A stretch of 64,000 nucleotides of DNA from UBA4781 sp963674975 (GCA_963674975.1 OY771913.1:1426001-1490000), one strand, 5' to 3'. Shown: positions 42,382 through 51,600, numbered from the stretch's first letter. The notes: generated by a model from the letters alone, not told the origin. Numbers and translations are program-made.

Positions 42382-42419
42382 CCAACAGCACGGCGGAGTT
42401 TCCGTGCTGTTGGTGTTTT
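42382..42419 (+). terminator. Intrinsic terminator
   Basis: CCAACAGCACGG (42382-42393) and CCGTGCTGTTGG (42402-42413) form a perfect 12-bp stem followed by TGTTTT. It ends the four-helix membrane protein transcript. Confidence 0.85.
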
Positions 42420-42470
42420 ATCAGAAAATTTTCATTCTATTTATCTTCCCAATGGTCCATACGCATGGCT

Positions 42471-42485
42471 TATAATGCCTGTATG
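42471..42485 (+). promoter_or_regulatory. Leaderless -10 box before RNase D gene
   Basis: TATAAT (42471-42476) is followed by six bases and then ATG, so the first transcribed base should be the A of the start codon. There is no Shine-Dalgarno sequence. The -35 region is not recognisable. Confidence 0.6.
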
Positions 42486-43616
42486 ACAAACAATGAAACG
42501 CTCCCTGCTCCTCACTATATCGATACACAATCCAGCCTTGAAAAACTATGTAGCCATCTGAAATCTGAAACCAGCATTGCCGTTGACACGGAATCAGACA
42601 GCCTGTATTCCTATCATGAGAAAGTTTGCCTGATCCAATTTTCCACATGCACCACCGATTATCTGGTTGATCCATTAAGCGGAATCGATGTATCTCCTCT
42701 GGGAGATCTTTTCGCAGATCCCGGGATCGAAAAGATTTTCCATGCTGCCGAATATGATGTGATCTGTTTGCGCAGGGATTATGGATTTAAATTCACACAT
42801 CTCTTTGATACCATGCAAGCCGCCCGCATTCTCGGATTTACCAAACTGGGATTGTCTTCCTTGCTGCAGGAGTATTTTGAAGTTGTCGTTGATAAGCGCT
42901 TTCAAAAGGCGAATTGGGGAAAGAGACCCATTTCTCCCGCTATGGCTAATTATGCCCGTCTTGATACACACTATTTGATCCCCCTTCGTGAACAGCTCTC
43001 TTCTGCGCTTGAAAAGGCAAATTTCACAAGTATCGCGCGAGAAGACTTCTTACGCATTGCTCGTTCATCCGGTACGCCCAACGATAAACCCCTTTATACT
43101 TCGATCAGGGGCTATCATAAACTTTCTCCGCAGCAGCTTGCTATTCTTGTTGAATTATGCACTTTTCGTGATCATATCGCACAGCAGGCTGATCTACCTC
43201 CTTTTAAAGTTCTCAGCAGCACCATCTTACTGGAAGCTGCGAAGGCTGCTCCTGCCACATATGAAGAACTCTCAAAACTATCGGGGCTTTCCGAGAAACT
43301 GCTGCGCCGATATTCCAAAGGACTGCTGGAAGCAATAAAAAAGGGAAATTCGAATACTCCAATTCATCTTGAGCATAGAAGCAAACCATCGGATGTCTAC
43401 ATTACACGTCTGGAAAAACTCAAAAAATGGCGAGTTCAGCTTGCCCATAAAAAGTCTGTAGAATCAGACATCATTCTTCCGCGTGAGATCATGGAAGATA
43501 TCGCCAAGAAAAATCCATCCACCAGATCAGAATTAAAGTCGTTAATGCAGGAAGTGCCTGAACGTTTTCAGCAGTATCAAGACTCGATCATGCATGTTTT
43601 GAAGGAGAAAGAATGA
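42483..43616 (+). CDS. rnd: Ribonuclease D-like 3'-5' exonuclease
   Basis: Encodes 377 residues. The DEDDy exonuclease sites are visible: D-T-E-S-D near residue 35, H-A-A-E-Y-D near 88 and Y-A-R-L-D-T-H-Y near 157. One HRDC helical domain follows at about 215-290. It matures tRNA and other small RNAs. The ATG at 42483 is chosen over an in-frame ATG at 42465 because a TATAAT lies exactly six bases before it. Its stop overlaps the next gene by four bases (ATGA), so an exonuclease and a beta-CASP nuclease are translated together. Confidence 0.93.
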   Translation: MTNNETLPAPHYIDTQSSLEKLCSHLKSETSIAVDTESDSLYSYHEKVCLIQFSTCTTDYLVDPLSGIDVSPLGDLFADPGIEKIFHAAEYDVICLRRDYGFKFTHLFDTMQAARILGFTKLGLSSLLQEYFEVVVDKRFQKANWGKRPISPAMANYARLDTHYLIPLREQLSSALEKANFTSIAREDFLRIARSSGTPNDKPLYTSIRGYHKLSPQQLAILVELCTFRDHIAQQADLPPFKVLSSTILLEAAKAAPATYEELSKLSGLSEKLLRRYSKGLLEAIKKGNSNTPIHLEHRSKPSDVYITRLEKLKKWRVQLAHKKSVESDIILPREIMEDIAKKNPSTRSELKSLMQEVPERFQQYQDSIMHVLKEKE

Positions 43617-45007
43617 AAATTCATTTTGATGGTGCCGCTCAGACCGTAACCGGTTCACAGCACCTTTTAGAGATCAATGGAAAAAAATTACTCTTGGAAT
43701 GCGGAATTTATCAAGGAAAACGTGCGGCTTTTTACGATCGCAACTGCTGTTTTCCTTTTGAGCCAACCGGATTGGATGCCGTCATTCTTTCTCATGCTCA
43801 CATTGATCACAGCGGCAATCTACCCAACCTTGTCAAACAGGGATATTCCGGACCAATATACGCCACTCCTCCCACTACTGATCTGGCTGACATCATGCTG
43901 CAGGACTGCGGTCACATCTATGAGGAAGACGCACTGTATTTGAATCAGAAAAAGAGCCGGCGCGGGCTTCCTCCCATTGAACCACTGTATACCAAAGAAG
44001 ATGCCATGCGGGTAAAGCCACTGTTCCAGGAGGTTGGTTATGATCGGGTTTTCGAACCCATACCCGGCGTACAAGCCAGGCTGCGCGATGCCGGTCATAT
44101 TCTCGGGTCAGCCGGGGTATGTTTGGATATCGAAGAACACAGTAAAAAGGTACGGCTCTGGTTCTCGGGTGATATTGGTCGTCCCGGTCTTTCCCTCATC
44201 CGCGATCCGCAGCTGCCAGAAAAAGTTGATCACCTCATCATGGAATGTACCTACGGAGACAGACCTCATGATGATCCCGAAGAATCTTTTGTTGAACTGC
44301 GAGAGGTAATTTTACGTACTATAGAAAGGCGCGGAAAAGTCATCATCCCTGCTTTCTCTGTTGGTAGAACGCAGGAGATCGTGTTCAACCTGAACCGCAT
44401 GATCAGTGATGGCGACCTGCCTCGGATCCCCGTCTTTGTCGATAGCCCGCTGGCTATCAATGCAACCGAAGTGTTCCGCAGGCATCCTGATTATTTCGAC
44501 GATGAAACACATGCCTTCATGCAAACCGGACACCATCCCGCGTTAACTTTTGATGGGCTGCAGTATACACGCAGCGTGGAGGAATCTAAAGCCATCAATG
44601 AAAAAGCCGGACCGGTGATCATCATTGCTGCTTCCGGTATGGCAGAAGCCGGGCGCATCCTGCATCACCTGAAGAACAACATCGAAGACGAACGCAACAC
44701 TATCGTGATCGTCTCCTGGCAGGCACCTTACACACTCGGTCGACGCATTGCTGATCGAGATCCGAAGGTGCGCATCTTTGGCGAAGAATACAACTTACGC
44801 GCCGAAGTAGCTACCATCGGCGGTTTTTCTTCCCACGCCGGACGAAACTTGCTGCTACAGTATGCCCAAGCCACACAATCCACTTTAAAAGGATTGTATC
44901 TGGTGCACGGCGATCCGGATGCAGCCGAATCTTTTCAGCAGCTGCTGGCAGACCATGATTTCAAGCAGGTACTCTACCCTCAATTAGGAGACAGCGTAGC
45001 CATTTAA
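43613..45007 (+). CDS. MBL/beta-CASP-fold RNA nuclease
   Basis: Encodes 464 residues. The MBL core has H-A-H-I-D-H-S-G near residue 62, D-A-G-H-I-L-G-S-A near 160 and F-S-G-D-I-G near 187; the beta-CASP cap includes P-A-F-S-V-G-R-T-Q-E near 243 and the late A-S-G-M-A-E-A-G-R and F-S-S-H-A-G motifs. This is the CPSF73/TTHA0252-like RNA-processing group. It is coupled to RNase D and ends 31 bases before tRNA-Ser(CGA). Confidence 0.93.
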   Translation: MKIHFDGAAQTVTGSQHLLEINGKKLLLECGIYQGKRAAFYDRNCCFPFEPTGLDAVILSHAHIDHSGNLPNLVKQGYSGPIYATPPTTDLADIMLQDCGHIYEEDALYLNQKKSRRGLPPIEPLYTKEDAMRVKPLFQEVGYDRVFEPIPGVQARLRDAGHILGSAGVCLDIEEHSKKVRLWFSGDIGRPGLSLIRDPQLPEKVDHLIMECTYGDRPHDDPEESFVELREVILRTIERRGKVIIPAFSVGRTQEIVFNLNRMISDGDLPRIPVFVDSPLAINATEVFRRHPDYFDDETHAFMQTGHHPALTFDGLQYTRSVEESKAINEKAGPVIIIAASGMAEAGRILHHLKNNIEDERNTIVIVSWQAPYTLGRRIADRDPKVRIFGEEYNLRAEVATIGGFSSHAGRNLLLQYAQATQSTLKGLYLVHGDPDAAESFQQLLADHDFKQVLYPQLGDSVAI

Positions 45008-45038
45008 GAAACGAAATGCTATAATTCGCTGCACGAAC

Positions 45039-45126
45039 GGAGAGGTGCCGGAGTGGCCGATCGGGGCGGTCTCGAAAACCGTTGTGGTCTTTTAGATCAC
45101 CGAGGGTTCGAATCCCTCCCTCTCCG
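45039..45126 (+). tRNA. tRNA-Ser (CGA anticodon)
   Basis: Acceptor GGAGAGG (45039-45045) pairs with CCTCTCC (45119-45125), discriminator G. The anticodon loop CTCGAAA gives CGA, reading UCG. It has the long serine variable arm and the GGTTCGAATCC T-arm. A TATAAT at 45020-45025 lies upstream. CCA is not encoded. Confidence 0.96.
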
Positions 45127-45188
45127 CTGGATATTTAAACGGGGAGATTCACGAAAGATATGGTTTCACCATTGATTCTTTCTTTTCA

Positions 45189-46196
45189 ATGCTCGATAAT
45201 GAACTCATGAAAAAGATATTAAGCCTACCCCACCGCGTGTGTAAATCTACCTGTTTCAGCAACGGGCTGGAAGATATTCTTTCCTGGCAGGGAGAACCCT
45301 ACATGGAATACCTCATCCCTGTGCTGGGAGGCATGGGGGAATTTTCCTATCTTAAATTCAGAAATTTCGTTCCTCCCAATATGGTCTATTGGGGAGCGAA
45401 CACCAAACATCTCCTGCAGGATCTGGAAAGCATCATCGGTTTCGAACAGGTGCTGTTGGAAAACCGCAGCTTTACCAATACCTTCCGTAAGATGAAAGAG
45501 TGGATCGATGAAGAGCATCCGATGGTGGTTGGGGCGCTGGATATGTATTATCTGCCTTACTATCCCGAGATCTATCATACACAGCACATTCCCATTCACT
45601 ACATCCTGCTGGTGGGATACGATGAAGAGTCGCAAACGGTTTTCGTGCAAGATTGCGGCTGCGAAGAAGTTCAACCCATCTCTTATAAAGAATTTGAGGA
45701 TTCCCTGAACGTAAATGTGCCCGGCATGAGCAAGAAGAACACCGCCCGCGCTTTCGTCCTCCCCCAGCCGCTGCCTTCTGAACTGGAGATCGCGAAGAAG
45801 GGATTACAGTTCCGCGCCCAGAAGATGCTCCACCCGCCGGTTGCCATGTTCGGCATCCCTGCCATGCGCAAACTGGCGAAGGAAGTTCCTATCTGGCAGG
45901 ACAAAGCCTCCTTCGAACACCTGGTGACCTACGCTACCACCCCGCCGGAACTGCCCACTACCTTCGAAAAGAGCAACGGCATGCGCACCTGGAAAGCGCA
46001 GGTCCTACAGAATCTGGGCGAAAAATATGGGAATGAAAGCTGGATCAATGTTTCGGGAATGTTCAAGGAATCGGGCAGCCTGATCCGCGAACTGTGCAAA
46101 GCAGCCCTGCAGCAGGACAGAGGGAAGATCACAGAAAACATACTGCGGGTGGCAGAGATCGAGGAAGAAGCATATAAGCTGCTTGCTTCAAACTAA
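45189..46196 (+). CDS. BtrH-N/DUF4872-type protein
   Basis: Encodes up to 335 residues. The N-terminal half resembles BtrH_N acyltransferase/cysteine-protease-like domains: a cysteine in C-F-S-N-G-L near residue 22 and a histidine in I-P-I-H-Y-I-L-L-V-G-Y-D near 137 would form the catalytic pair. A helical DUF4872-like C-terminal half follows from about 195. Substrate unknown; BtrH transfers an acyl group in antibiotic synthesis, but no such pathway is visible. The start is uncertain because no ribosome site precedes the ATG. Confidence 0.78.
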   Translation: MLDNELMKKILSLPHRVCKSTCFSNGLEDILSWQGEPYMEYLIPVLGGMGEFSYLKFRNFVPPNMVYWGANTKHLLQDLESIIGFEQVLLENRSFTNTFRKMKEWIDEEHPMVVGALDMYYLPYYPEIYHTQHIPIHYILLVGYDEESQTVFVQDCGCEEVQPISYKEFEDSLNVNVPGMSKKNTARAFVLPQPLPSELEIAKKGLQFRAQKMLHPPVAMFGIPAMRKLAKEVPIWQDKASFEHLVTYATTPPELPTTFEKSNGMRTWKAQVLQNLGEKYGNESWINVSGMFKESGSLIRELCKAALQQDRGKITENILRVAEIEEEAYKLLASN

Positions 46197-46230
46197 CCAT
46201 ACCTATATAAAATATTTTAAGGAAAACCAT

Positions 46231-46770
46231 ATGAGAGATTTCAAAAGCATATCTATTCTGATGATCGCCGAAGGTATGCCGGAGAACAAAGCAGATTACT
46301 TCTACACCTCCACCGATTCGCTTTACGTGCAGAACACCATCAGCGCTTTCCAGCAAGCCGGCTTCCCTGTTCACAGCATTGCCGATATCACCGATCTGGG
46401 CGTATATCTGACGGTTGCCGTCAAAGAGCCACGCCCCGGGGTAAGCATGCCGCGCGAGCTGATCGTAAAATATGCCCCTGTGCTTGAAAAAGAAATCGCA
46501 CAGTTCCCCAACCTGAAGGTTCTGCTCTTGATGGGAGATGTTGCCATCAAAGCGCTCAACCTCATCGCCCGCCGTAAAACAGGCAAAGCCTGTATCCCGG
46601 CTGGATCTACCTATAAAATTCGGGACCAGGAATATTTTTTTGAGGGAAAACGCGTATTCCCCTCCTACCTGCAGACGGGGAAGAATTTTTTGATCGAAAA
46701 AGCCAAACAGCGCATGGCAGCCGATGATATCCGGCGTGCTTTCGAATTGATAAAAAAGGGAGAGTCATAA
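46231..46770 (+). CDS. Uracil-DNA-glycosylase-family protein
   Basis: Encodes 179 residues. M-I-A-E-G-M-P near residue 12 and L-L-L-M-G-D-V-A near 106 are where UDG-fold proteins have their catalytic and uracil-contacting loops; the N-terminal D-Y-F-Y motif and late F-P-S-Y-L-Q-T-G-K are also typical of the group commonly annotated as UDG-family. No iron-sulfur cysteines are present. AAGGA precedes the ATG at 46231; the frame opening at 46183 is rejected. DNA repair activity is not proven for this group. Confidence 0.78.
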   Translation: MRDFKSISILMIAEGMPENKADYFYTSTDSLYVQNTISAFQQAGFPVHSIADITDLGVYLTVAVKEPRPGVSMPRELIVKYAPVLEKEIAQFPNLKVLLLMGDVAIKALNLIARRKTGKACIPAGSTYKIRDQEYFFEGKRVFPSYLQTGKNFLIEKAKQRMAADDIRRAFELIKKGES

Positions 46771-46771
46771 G

Positions 46772-46790
46772 TCAGAAAATATTTTTCTGA
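46772..46790 (+). terminator. Weak hairpin after UDG-family gene
   Basis: TCAGAAA and TTTCTGA form a 7-bp stem just after the stop codon, without a clear U tract. Confidence 0.35.
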
Positions 46791-46860
46791 TCATCAAAAT
46801 CATTCTTATTTATAAAATTTAGTTTTCGTATGTATCGTTTCTAATCAGACTTAACAAAGA

Positions 46861-47607
46861 TCAATCACCATATCGAGAGTTAATTTTCACTTCAAATTTC
46901 ACCCGATCGGCTCTAATATAGCATTTTGAATATTCCAATGGTCTACCATCTTTTAAATAAGACACACTTGTAAGGAGATTAATTGGTACACCAGGCATAA
47001 CCCCTAGATAGTTTTCCGATCTGCTTGATGCGATGACCGTTTCAATCGTTCTTGACGCAGATGCGGCAACCAAACCATACTTTAACTTTAATGTTTCATA
47101 TAGAGTTTGGTTCTCCAGATCCTCATCCAGCAAATTCGGGCATAATTTTTCCGGAAGGAAAAATTTTGTCCAGAAAAATGGTTTTCCTTCAACATTTCTG
47201 ATTCTTATTAGTTTAATGACACGATCTTCAGGATTCAATTCCAAAACTTCGGTTACATATTCGCTGGGCGCCTCAATTCCTTTTTCAATTACCGTTGTGG
47301 AAAAATTTCGTTCGCCTTCTGGGGCAAAAGCAAAAGAACCGGTTAGTGATTGCAGACAAAGATCTTTCACTTTTTTATCTTCAATAAAAGTCCCTTTCCC
47401 CCGAAGACGTTTTATTAATCCCTGGATTTCAAGCTGCTTAAGAGCCTGTCGAACGGTTATCAGACTGACATCATACTGCTTGCATAATTCATTTTCTGTA
47501 GGTATCTGTTCACCACTTCTCCAATCGCCTTCTTCAATTTTGTCATGGAGAATTTGTTGAAGTTGATAAGAAATTGGTATTGGTTTATTTCTATCTATCA
47601 TTTTCAT
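46861..47607 (-). CDS. GntR-family regulator with UTRA domain (second)
   Basis: Encodes 248 residues. The N-terminal winged helix holds P-T-E-N-E-L-C-x-x-Y-D-V-S-L-I-T-V-R-Q-A-L near 38-58 and G-K-G-T-F-I near 73; a UTRA effector domain follows from about 90. It is the only regulator in the transketolase/SIS/PTS island and therefore the best candidate for controlling it. Its own leader holds TTATAACATTATAA, and related AT-rich palindromes recur before the PTS small-peptide gene and the zinc-ribbon gene. Confidence 0.9.
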   Translation of the reverse strand: MKMIDRNKPIPISYQLQQILHDKIEEGDWRSGEQIPTENELCKQYDVSLITVRQALKQLEIQGLIKRLRGKGTFIEDKKVKDLCLQSLTGSFAFAPEGERNFSTTVIEKGIEAPSEYVTEVLELNPEDRVIKLIRIRNVEGKPFFWTKFFLPEKLCPNLLDEDLENQTLYETLKLKYGLVAASASRTIETVIASSRSENYLGVMPGVPINLLTSVSYLKDGRPLEYSKCYIRADRVKFEVKINSRYGD

Positions 47608-47646
47608 ATTGATCTATTTTATTTAACTAGATTACCTTTTTTATCA

Positions 47647-47660
47647 TTATAACATTATAA
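47647..47660. promoter_or_regulatory. AT-rich operator candidate upstream of GntR/UTRA gene
   Basis: TTATAACATTATAA lies 40 bases before the regulator's start codon. TATAACATTATAA recurs exactly, inverted, at 54662-54674 in the PTS leader. Low sequence complexity weakens the case. Confidence 0.4.
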
Positions 47661-47852
47661 AGTACACAGTTTATTACTAATTAATTTGCATAATCGAGAA
47701 ATAAATTAAACAGAATTTTACATTGACTCCTTTATAATTTGATTCTTCTTCTCTTTTTTAATCCGATCCTTATTTTAATTAAGATATCAGATCATTATAT
47801 ATAAAGGAATGATTCTGCTTTCATTTTAAAGAAGTTTTACTAATTTTCAACA

Positions 47853-48476
47853 TCAATTGAATAAACTGATAAATAGGAAAATTCCATAACCGGTTAATAC
47901 AACTCCAGCTATCTTATTGATGATGGTATAAAAAGCTGGTTTTAATCGCCCATGCAACAGAGAAACCAGACTGCTGAGCGCCAGCCACCAGGTGATCGAC
48001 CCCAAGAACACTCCCATCACCAGCATCACCATTTGCCAGGGACCGGTTTCGCCGGCGCTCAGTCCCAATCCACCGTATACCGCGGCGAATGAGAAAATAG
48101 TGATCGGATTGGTCAAGGTCAGTAACAGAGTAGAAATATAATCTCCAGCCAGATGAGATGAAGATTCTAACTCCTCTGCGTTCTTTTCCTTCTGGAAAAA
48201 GGCGCGAATACCCAGCAAAATGAGCACTCCACCCCCGATCACGCGCAAAGGAGTTTGTATCTTCACCAGATGGTTGCCCAGCCATAATGCACCAAAACCA
48301 GCCAGCGAACCATAGAACAGATCTGCCGTGGCAGCTCCCAACCCGGAGACGAATCCCGAAGAAAACCCTTTCTTCAAAGTACGCTGGATGCACAACACAC
48401 CGATCGGTCCTACAGGAGCCGCAATGGAAAAGCCCAATCCTATACCTTTAAAAAGGAGAATCCACGCGTTCATCAC
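47853..48476 (-). CDS. LysE-family translocator
   Basis: Encodes 207 residues with five to six membrane helices. The N-terminal G-x-x-x-A-A-P-V-G-P-I-G-V-L motif near 20 and G-F-x-S-G-x-x-A-x-x-D near 42 are characteristic of LysE/RhtB exporters of amino acids and related metabolites. It lies 3 bases after the downstream end of the hypothetical membrane protein at 48480-49097 and is probably co-transcribed with it. Substrate unknown. Confidence 0.9.
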   Translation of the reverse strand: MMNAWILLFKGIGLGFSIAAPVGPIGVLCIQRTLKKGFSSGFVSGLGAATADLFYGSLAGFGALWLGNHLVKIQTPLRVIGGGVLILLGIRAFFQKEKNAEELESSSHLAGDYISTLLLTLTNPITIFSFAAVYGGLGLSAGETGPWQMVMLVMGVFLGSITWWLALSSLVSLLHGRLKPAFYTIINKIAGVVLTGYGIFLFISLFN

Positions 48477-48479
48477 AGC

Positions 48480-49097
48480 CTATTTATATGCCCATCGCGC
48501 AATACCGCGGGTAAGATAGTATTCCAGAACCACCAGAGCTGCACCGCCAACACCGGAAAGGATCAGGATGGTTTCTATTGATAGTGGATCTTTCAATCCG
48601 AACATGCCATTGATATTGGCTGCAGTGCTGGCATCCATAGCCGCGATCACTATGGCAATCACGCAGGCAGCTCCCAGCACAAAACTGGTGAACAACCCTG
48701 TCTTCTTGAAAACGGATTCAGCTTCTGCCTGTGTTTTCTTTTCTTCCACCATGCGCAGTCCCATATAGAATCCGGCGAATAATCCCAGCAGCAAATTGAA
48801 TACAGGAACGCCCATGAAGAAACCAAAAAGCCCAATAGAATAAAGCAGATAAATCGCTATCAGCCACTTTAGATCCATCGTGTAAGCCTGAATGACCCAT
48901 TTTTTTAAAAATAGAACATCGACAATGATCCCAACCAGCAATCCACCCAGGGCTGTATACTTGATCGATCCTTCAGGCAAGATGGAAACGCCGCTCCACC
49001 AACCAATCAGAAAGCATAGAATGGGAAATATTCCTCCGAATACCGCAGCAAGGAATAATATTTCTATTTTCGGGAACATTTTCCTGAAATCGTTCAT
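48480..49097 (-). CDS. Multi-helix membrane protein of unknown function
   Basis: Encodes 205 residues with about six hydrophobic helices and short loops. GGAGGAG precedes the ATG at 49097, so the longer frame from 49118 is rejected. No family is recognised. It is followed at once by the LysE-type exporter gene, which suggests the two act together or merely share a promoter. Confidence 0.72.
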   Translation of the reverse strand: MNDFRKMFPKIEILFLAAVFGGIFPILCFLIGWWSGVSILPEGSIKYTALGGLLVGIIVDVLFLKKWVIQAYTMDLKWLIAIYLLYSIGLFGFFMGVPVFNLLLGLFAGFYMGLRMVEEKKTQAEAESVFKKTGLFTSFVLGAACVIAIVIAAMDASTAANINGMFGLKDPLSIETILILSGVGGAALVVLEYYLTRGIARWAYK

Positions 49098-49333
49098 CGC
49101 TCCTCCATTTAGAATCACAATTGAGAAATTTTAACTCAAGAAATTAACAAGTAAAGGGAAAATTCATACAGGTTCTCTCAGAAAAAACCACATTCGCAGA
49201 TACATCAAGCAATTAAATCTTTTGATTTCAGCAGTTAATGAGAAAACCTTGCGGATTTTTGCGAATGAAATCTACATAATGTAATCAAAAGGAAATATAA
49301 ATTCACAAAAAACACTATTGCAGCACGTGTCAC

Positions 49334-50302
49334 TTATAGGGATTTTTCCAGAAACTTTATTGCTGTTTCTTTTATCCCCTGGGCATCCAGATGATAGTAT
49401 TTCAAAAGGTCCGGATACAATCCGGATGTAGTAAAAATATCTCGTAAGCCATGGCGCATAAATTTTATATCTACATGGTAGGCAGCTATTAATTCCGAAA
49501 TTGCACTGCCCAACCCATTAATGATGTTGTGCTCCTCAACAGTCATTGCCATAGTATATTTATTCAAAATAGAAACAACCGCTTTTTCATTCATTGGCTT
49601 TATCGTTGACACATTCATTACACCAGCGCTAATTCCATCTTCTAATAGTAATCTAGCTGCTTCCAGAGTTTCGCCCACCTGTGCGCCCATAGCAATCAAA
49701 ACAATATCATTCCCTTCCTGCAATAAATCAGGGGAACCGATTTTATATTCAAAGTTTTGGAAATATACTGTCTTTTCTTTGACTCTGCTCAGTCGAACAT
49801 AAAAGGGACCTGGTATGTTTACTATCGCTCTCATGATAGCTGCCGTTTCAATTGCGTCTGCCGGAACCAGGACGGTCATGCCCGGTATTCCTCTAAAAAT
49901 ACCGACATCTTCTAATGCATGGTGAGTTGCTCCGGCGATCCCAAAGCTAAAACCACCATGTGTTGACACAATCTTTACAGGCAAATCATTGTATGCAATA
50001 TCTGTTCGTACCTGCTCACAAGCGCGCATCGAAGAAAAAGCTGCATATGTACAGGCGAATGGTATTTTCCCTGCAAGAGTGAAACCAGCAGCAGCACCCA
50101 TCATATTTTGTTCAGCAACTCCAAAATTAAAAAACCGTGTGGGAAATCTTGCTTTGAACTCGTTTAATTTAACACTATTCGTTAAATCCGCAGTTAAAGC
50201 AACCACTTTATTATTTTGTTCACCAAGTTGAGTAATGATTTTCCCAAATGCCTCTCTACTTGATAACCCAATGAACATGTTAGTTGAATTGATTGTATCC
50301 AT
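49334..50302 (-). CDS. Transketolase, C-terminal subunit
   Basis: Encodes 322 residues: the pyrimidine-binding domain (A-L-T-A-D-L-T near 35, F-G-V-A-E-Q-N-M near 60 with the catalytic glutamate) and the C-terminal transketolase domain. It pairs with the thiamine-binding N-terminal subunit encoded four bases upstream; together they make a split transketolase that moves two-carbon units between sugar phosphates. Split enzymes like this often belong to dedicated sugar pathways and not to the central pentose phosphate route. Confidence 0.92.
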   Translation of the reverse strand: MDTINSTNMFIGLSSREAFGKIITQLGEQNNKVVALTADLTNSVKLNEFKARFPTRFFNFGVAEQNMMGAAAGFTLAGKIPFACTYAAFSSMRACEQVRTDIAYNDLPVKIVSTHGGFSFGIAGATHHALEDVGIFRGIPGMTVLVPADAIETAAIMRAIVNIPGPFYVRLSRVKEKTVYFQNFEYKIGSPDLLQEGNDIVLIAMGAQVGETLEAARLLLEDGISAGVMNVSTIKPMNEKAVVSILNKYTMAMTVEEHNIINGLGSAISELIAAYHVDIKFMRHGLRDIFTTSGLYPDLLKYYHLDAQGIKETAIKFLEKSL

Positions 50303-50306
50303 TGAT

Positions 50307-51143
50307 TTATTCCATTAATTCTGCTTCTTTGTTGAGATTATCCAGTGCTTCTTTGACATCTTCCGGTTTTATTTTCAGGAAATGGGATCCCGGTGTATCT
50401 TCCAATGCAGGAACCCCTCGTCCTTTTATGGTATTTGCAATGATCATCTTAGGTTTCTTCGAGAAGCTGTTTGCAAGGAAGGCTTTCATCAATTGATCGA
50501 TATTGTGCCCATCTACCTCAATAACTTTCCAATTAAAGGCTTCCATTTTCTTAACCAATGGTTCAAGAGCCATGTTTTCTTCCGTTGAACCATCGATCGT
50601 AAAGCGATTGCGATCAACAACAACCGTAAGGTTATCGAGATGATTTTGTGCCGCATTCAGGATAGCTTCCCACGTTGAACCTTCCATCAATTCCCCGTCA
50701 GATATAATGCAGAACACCTTCCAATCTGTCAGATCAATTTTTCCTCCTAAAGCAGCGCCAACCGCAACAGATAATCCATGCCCCAAAGATCCAGAACTGA
50801 TTTCTACGCCAGGCATGCGATGCTTATCAATATGCATACTCAGCATTGAATTAAAAGTATCAAAATTTTTTAGCTCGCTCAAAGGAAAATAACCCAACCG
50901 TGCCATTGCTGATGAAAGAGCTAAATTCCCGTGTCCTTTACTCAGGATGATACGGTCGCGATCATCCCATTTGGGATTTTGAGGATCTAATCTTGCTATA
51001 CCGAAGAACAATACCGCCATAATTTCAGCCAGGGTTAGGTTTCCTCCCACGTGTACACCCACCTTGCAATCCCGCGCAGTTTCAAGAATATCTCGGCGTA
51101 TTAGCCTTGCAATTTTCTCAATTTCTTCTACATTTTCTATCAT
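50307..51143 (-). CDS. Transketolase, N-terminal subunit
   Basis: Encodes 278 residues of the thiamine-diphosphate-binding domain: S-K-G-H-G near 69, S-L-G-H-G-L-S near 119 and S-D-G-E-L-M-E-G-S-T-W-E-A near 149, including the magnesium ligands. It is the first gene of the pair; the upstream region holds an AT-rich palindrome shared with the PTS promoter. It works only with the C-terminal subunit that follows. Confidence 0.93.
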   Translation of the reverse strand: MIENVEEIEKIARLIRRDILETARDCKVGVHVGGNLTLAEIMAVLFFGIARLDPQNPKWDDRDRIILSKGHGNLALSSAMARLGYFPLSELKNFDTFNSMLSMHIDKHRMPGVEISSGSLGHGLSVAVGAALGGKIDLTDWKVFCIISDGELMEGSTWEAILNAAQNHLDNLTVVVDRNRFTIDGSTEENMALEPLVKKMEAFNWKVIEVDGHNIDQLMKAFLANSFSKKPKMIIANTIKGRGVPALEDTPGSHFLKIKPEDVKEALDNLNKEAELME

Positions 51144-51282
51144 TATCTTTACTCACTTTACAAATATTCTTTGTTTATCCATAGAAGGTTTCCAAAGAAT
51201 ATGTGGACAGTTTGATGTTGAAATAATTTTCAATTTCTTTTATGGTCAAATTTTAACAATATTTATATCTAAGAATATATTA

Positions 51283-51301
51283 TTATAATATTATATTATA
51301 A
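51283..51301. promoter_or_regulatory. AT-rich palindromic operator candidate
   Basis: TTATAATATTATATTATAA lies between the divergent transketolase and zinc-ribbon genes. Its first 13 bases equal those of the perfect palindrome TTATAATATTATAA at 54654-54667 before the PTS genes. Extreme AT content means chance cannot be excluded. Confidence 0.4.
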
Positions 51302-51332
51302 TAGTGAAAATTTATCGCAAAGAGAGATAAAA

Positions 51333-51521
51333 ATGACAAAAGAAGAACAATCTTCCAGAAAAGGAAATTTCGAGATAATTGATTTCAAGGGGAAGATTCT
51401 AACCGTCAAACGACGTTGTTCTTGCGGCGGTGATGTGGAGATCAAGGTAGACAATGAAGCAGGTACCAAGACTGCTACCTGTACTTCTTGCGGCAATACA
51501 CTAACCTGGAATATTAAGTAA
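51333..51521 (+). CDS. Small zinc-ribbon protein
   Basis: Encodes 62 residues. C-S-C near residue 29-31 and C-T-S-C near 50-53 form a zinc-ribbon pair within a small beta-rich protein; no other domain. AGAGAGA lies before the ATG. It is divergent from the transketolase genes and ends at a long hairpin. Function unknown. Confidence 0.7.
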   Translation: MTKEEQSSRKGNFEIIDFKGKILTVKRRCSCGGDVEIKVDNEAGTKTATCTSCGNTLTWNIK

Positions 51522-51568
51522 TCCGTTCAATATCGCCAATCAAGAGATCTATTTTCTTTGCAGCTCTA

Positions 51569-51600
51569 TATAGAATGAGGTCATTATGACCTCTTCTATA
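51569..51600. terminator. Long hairpin after zinc-ribbon gene
   Basis: TATAGAA and GAGGTCA on the left pair with TGACCTC and TTCTATA on the right, giving a 14-bp stem with one bulge and a three-base loop. Transcription from the zinc-ribbon gene probably ends here. Confidence 0.6.

Noticed and set aside
49334..51143. Split transketolase considered as DXS (1-deoxyxylulose-5-phosphate synthase)
   Set aside because: Two separate short subunits with transketolase-type motifs and no pyruvate-specific features; context is sugar uptake.
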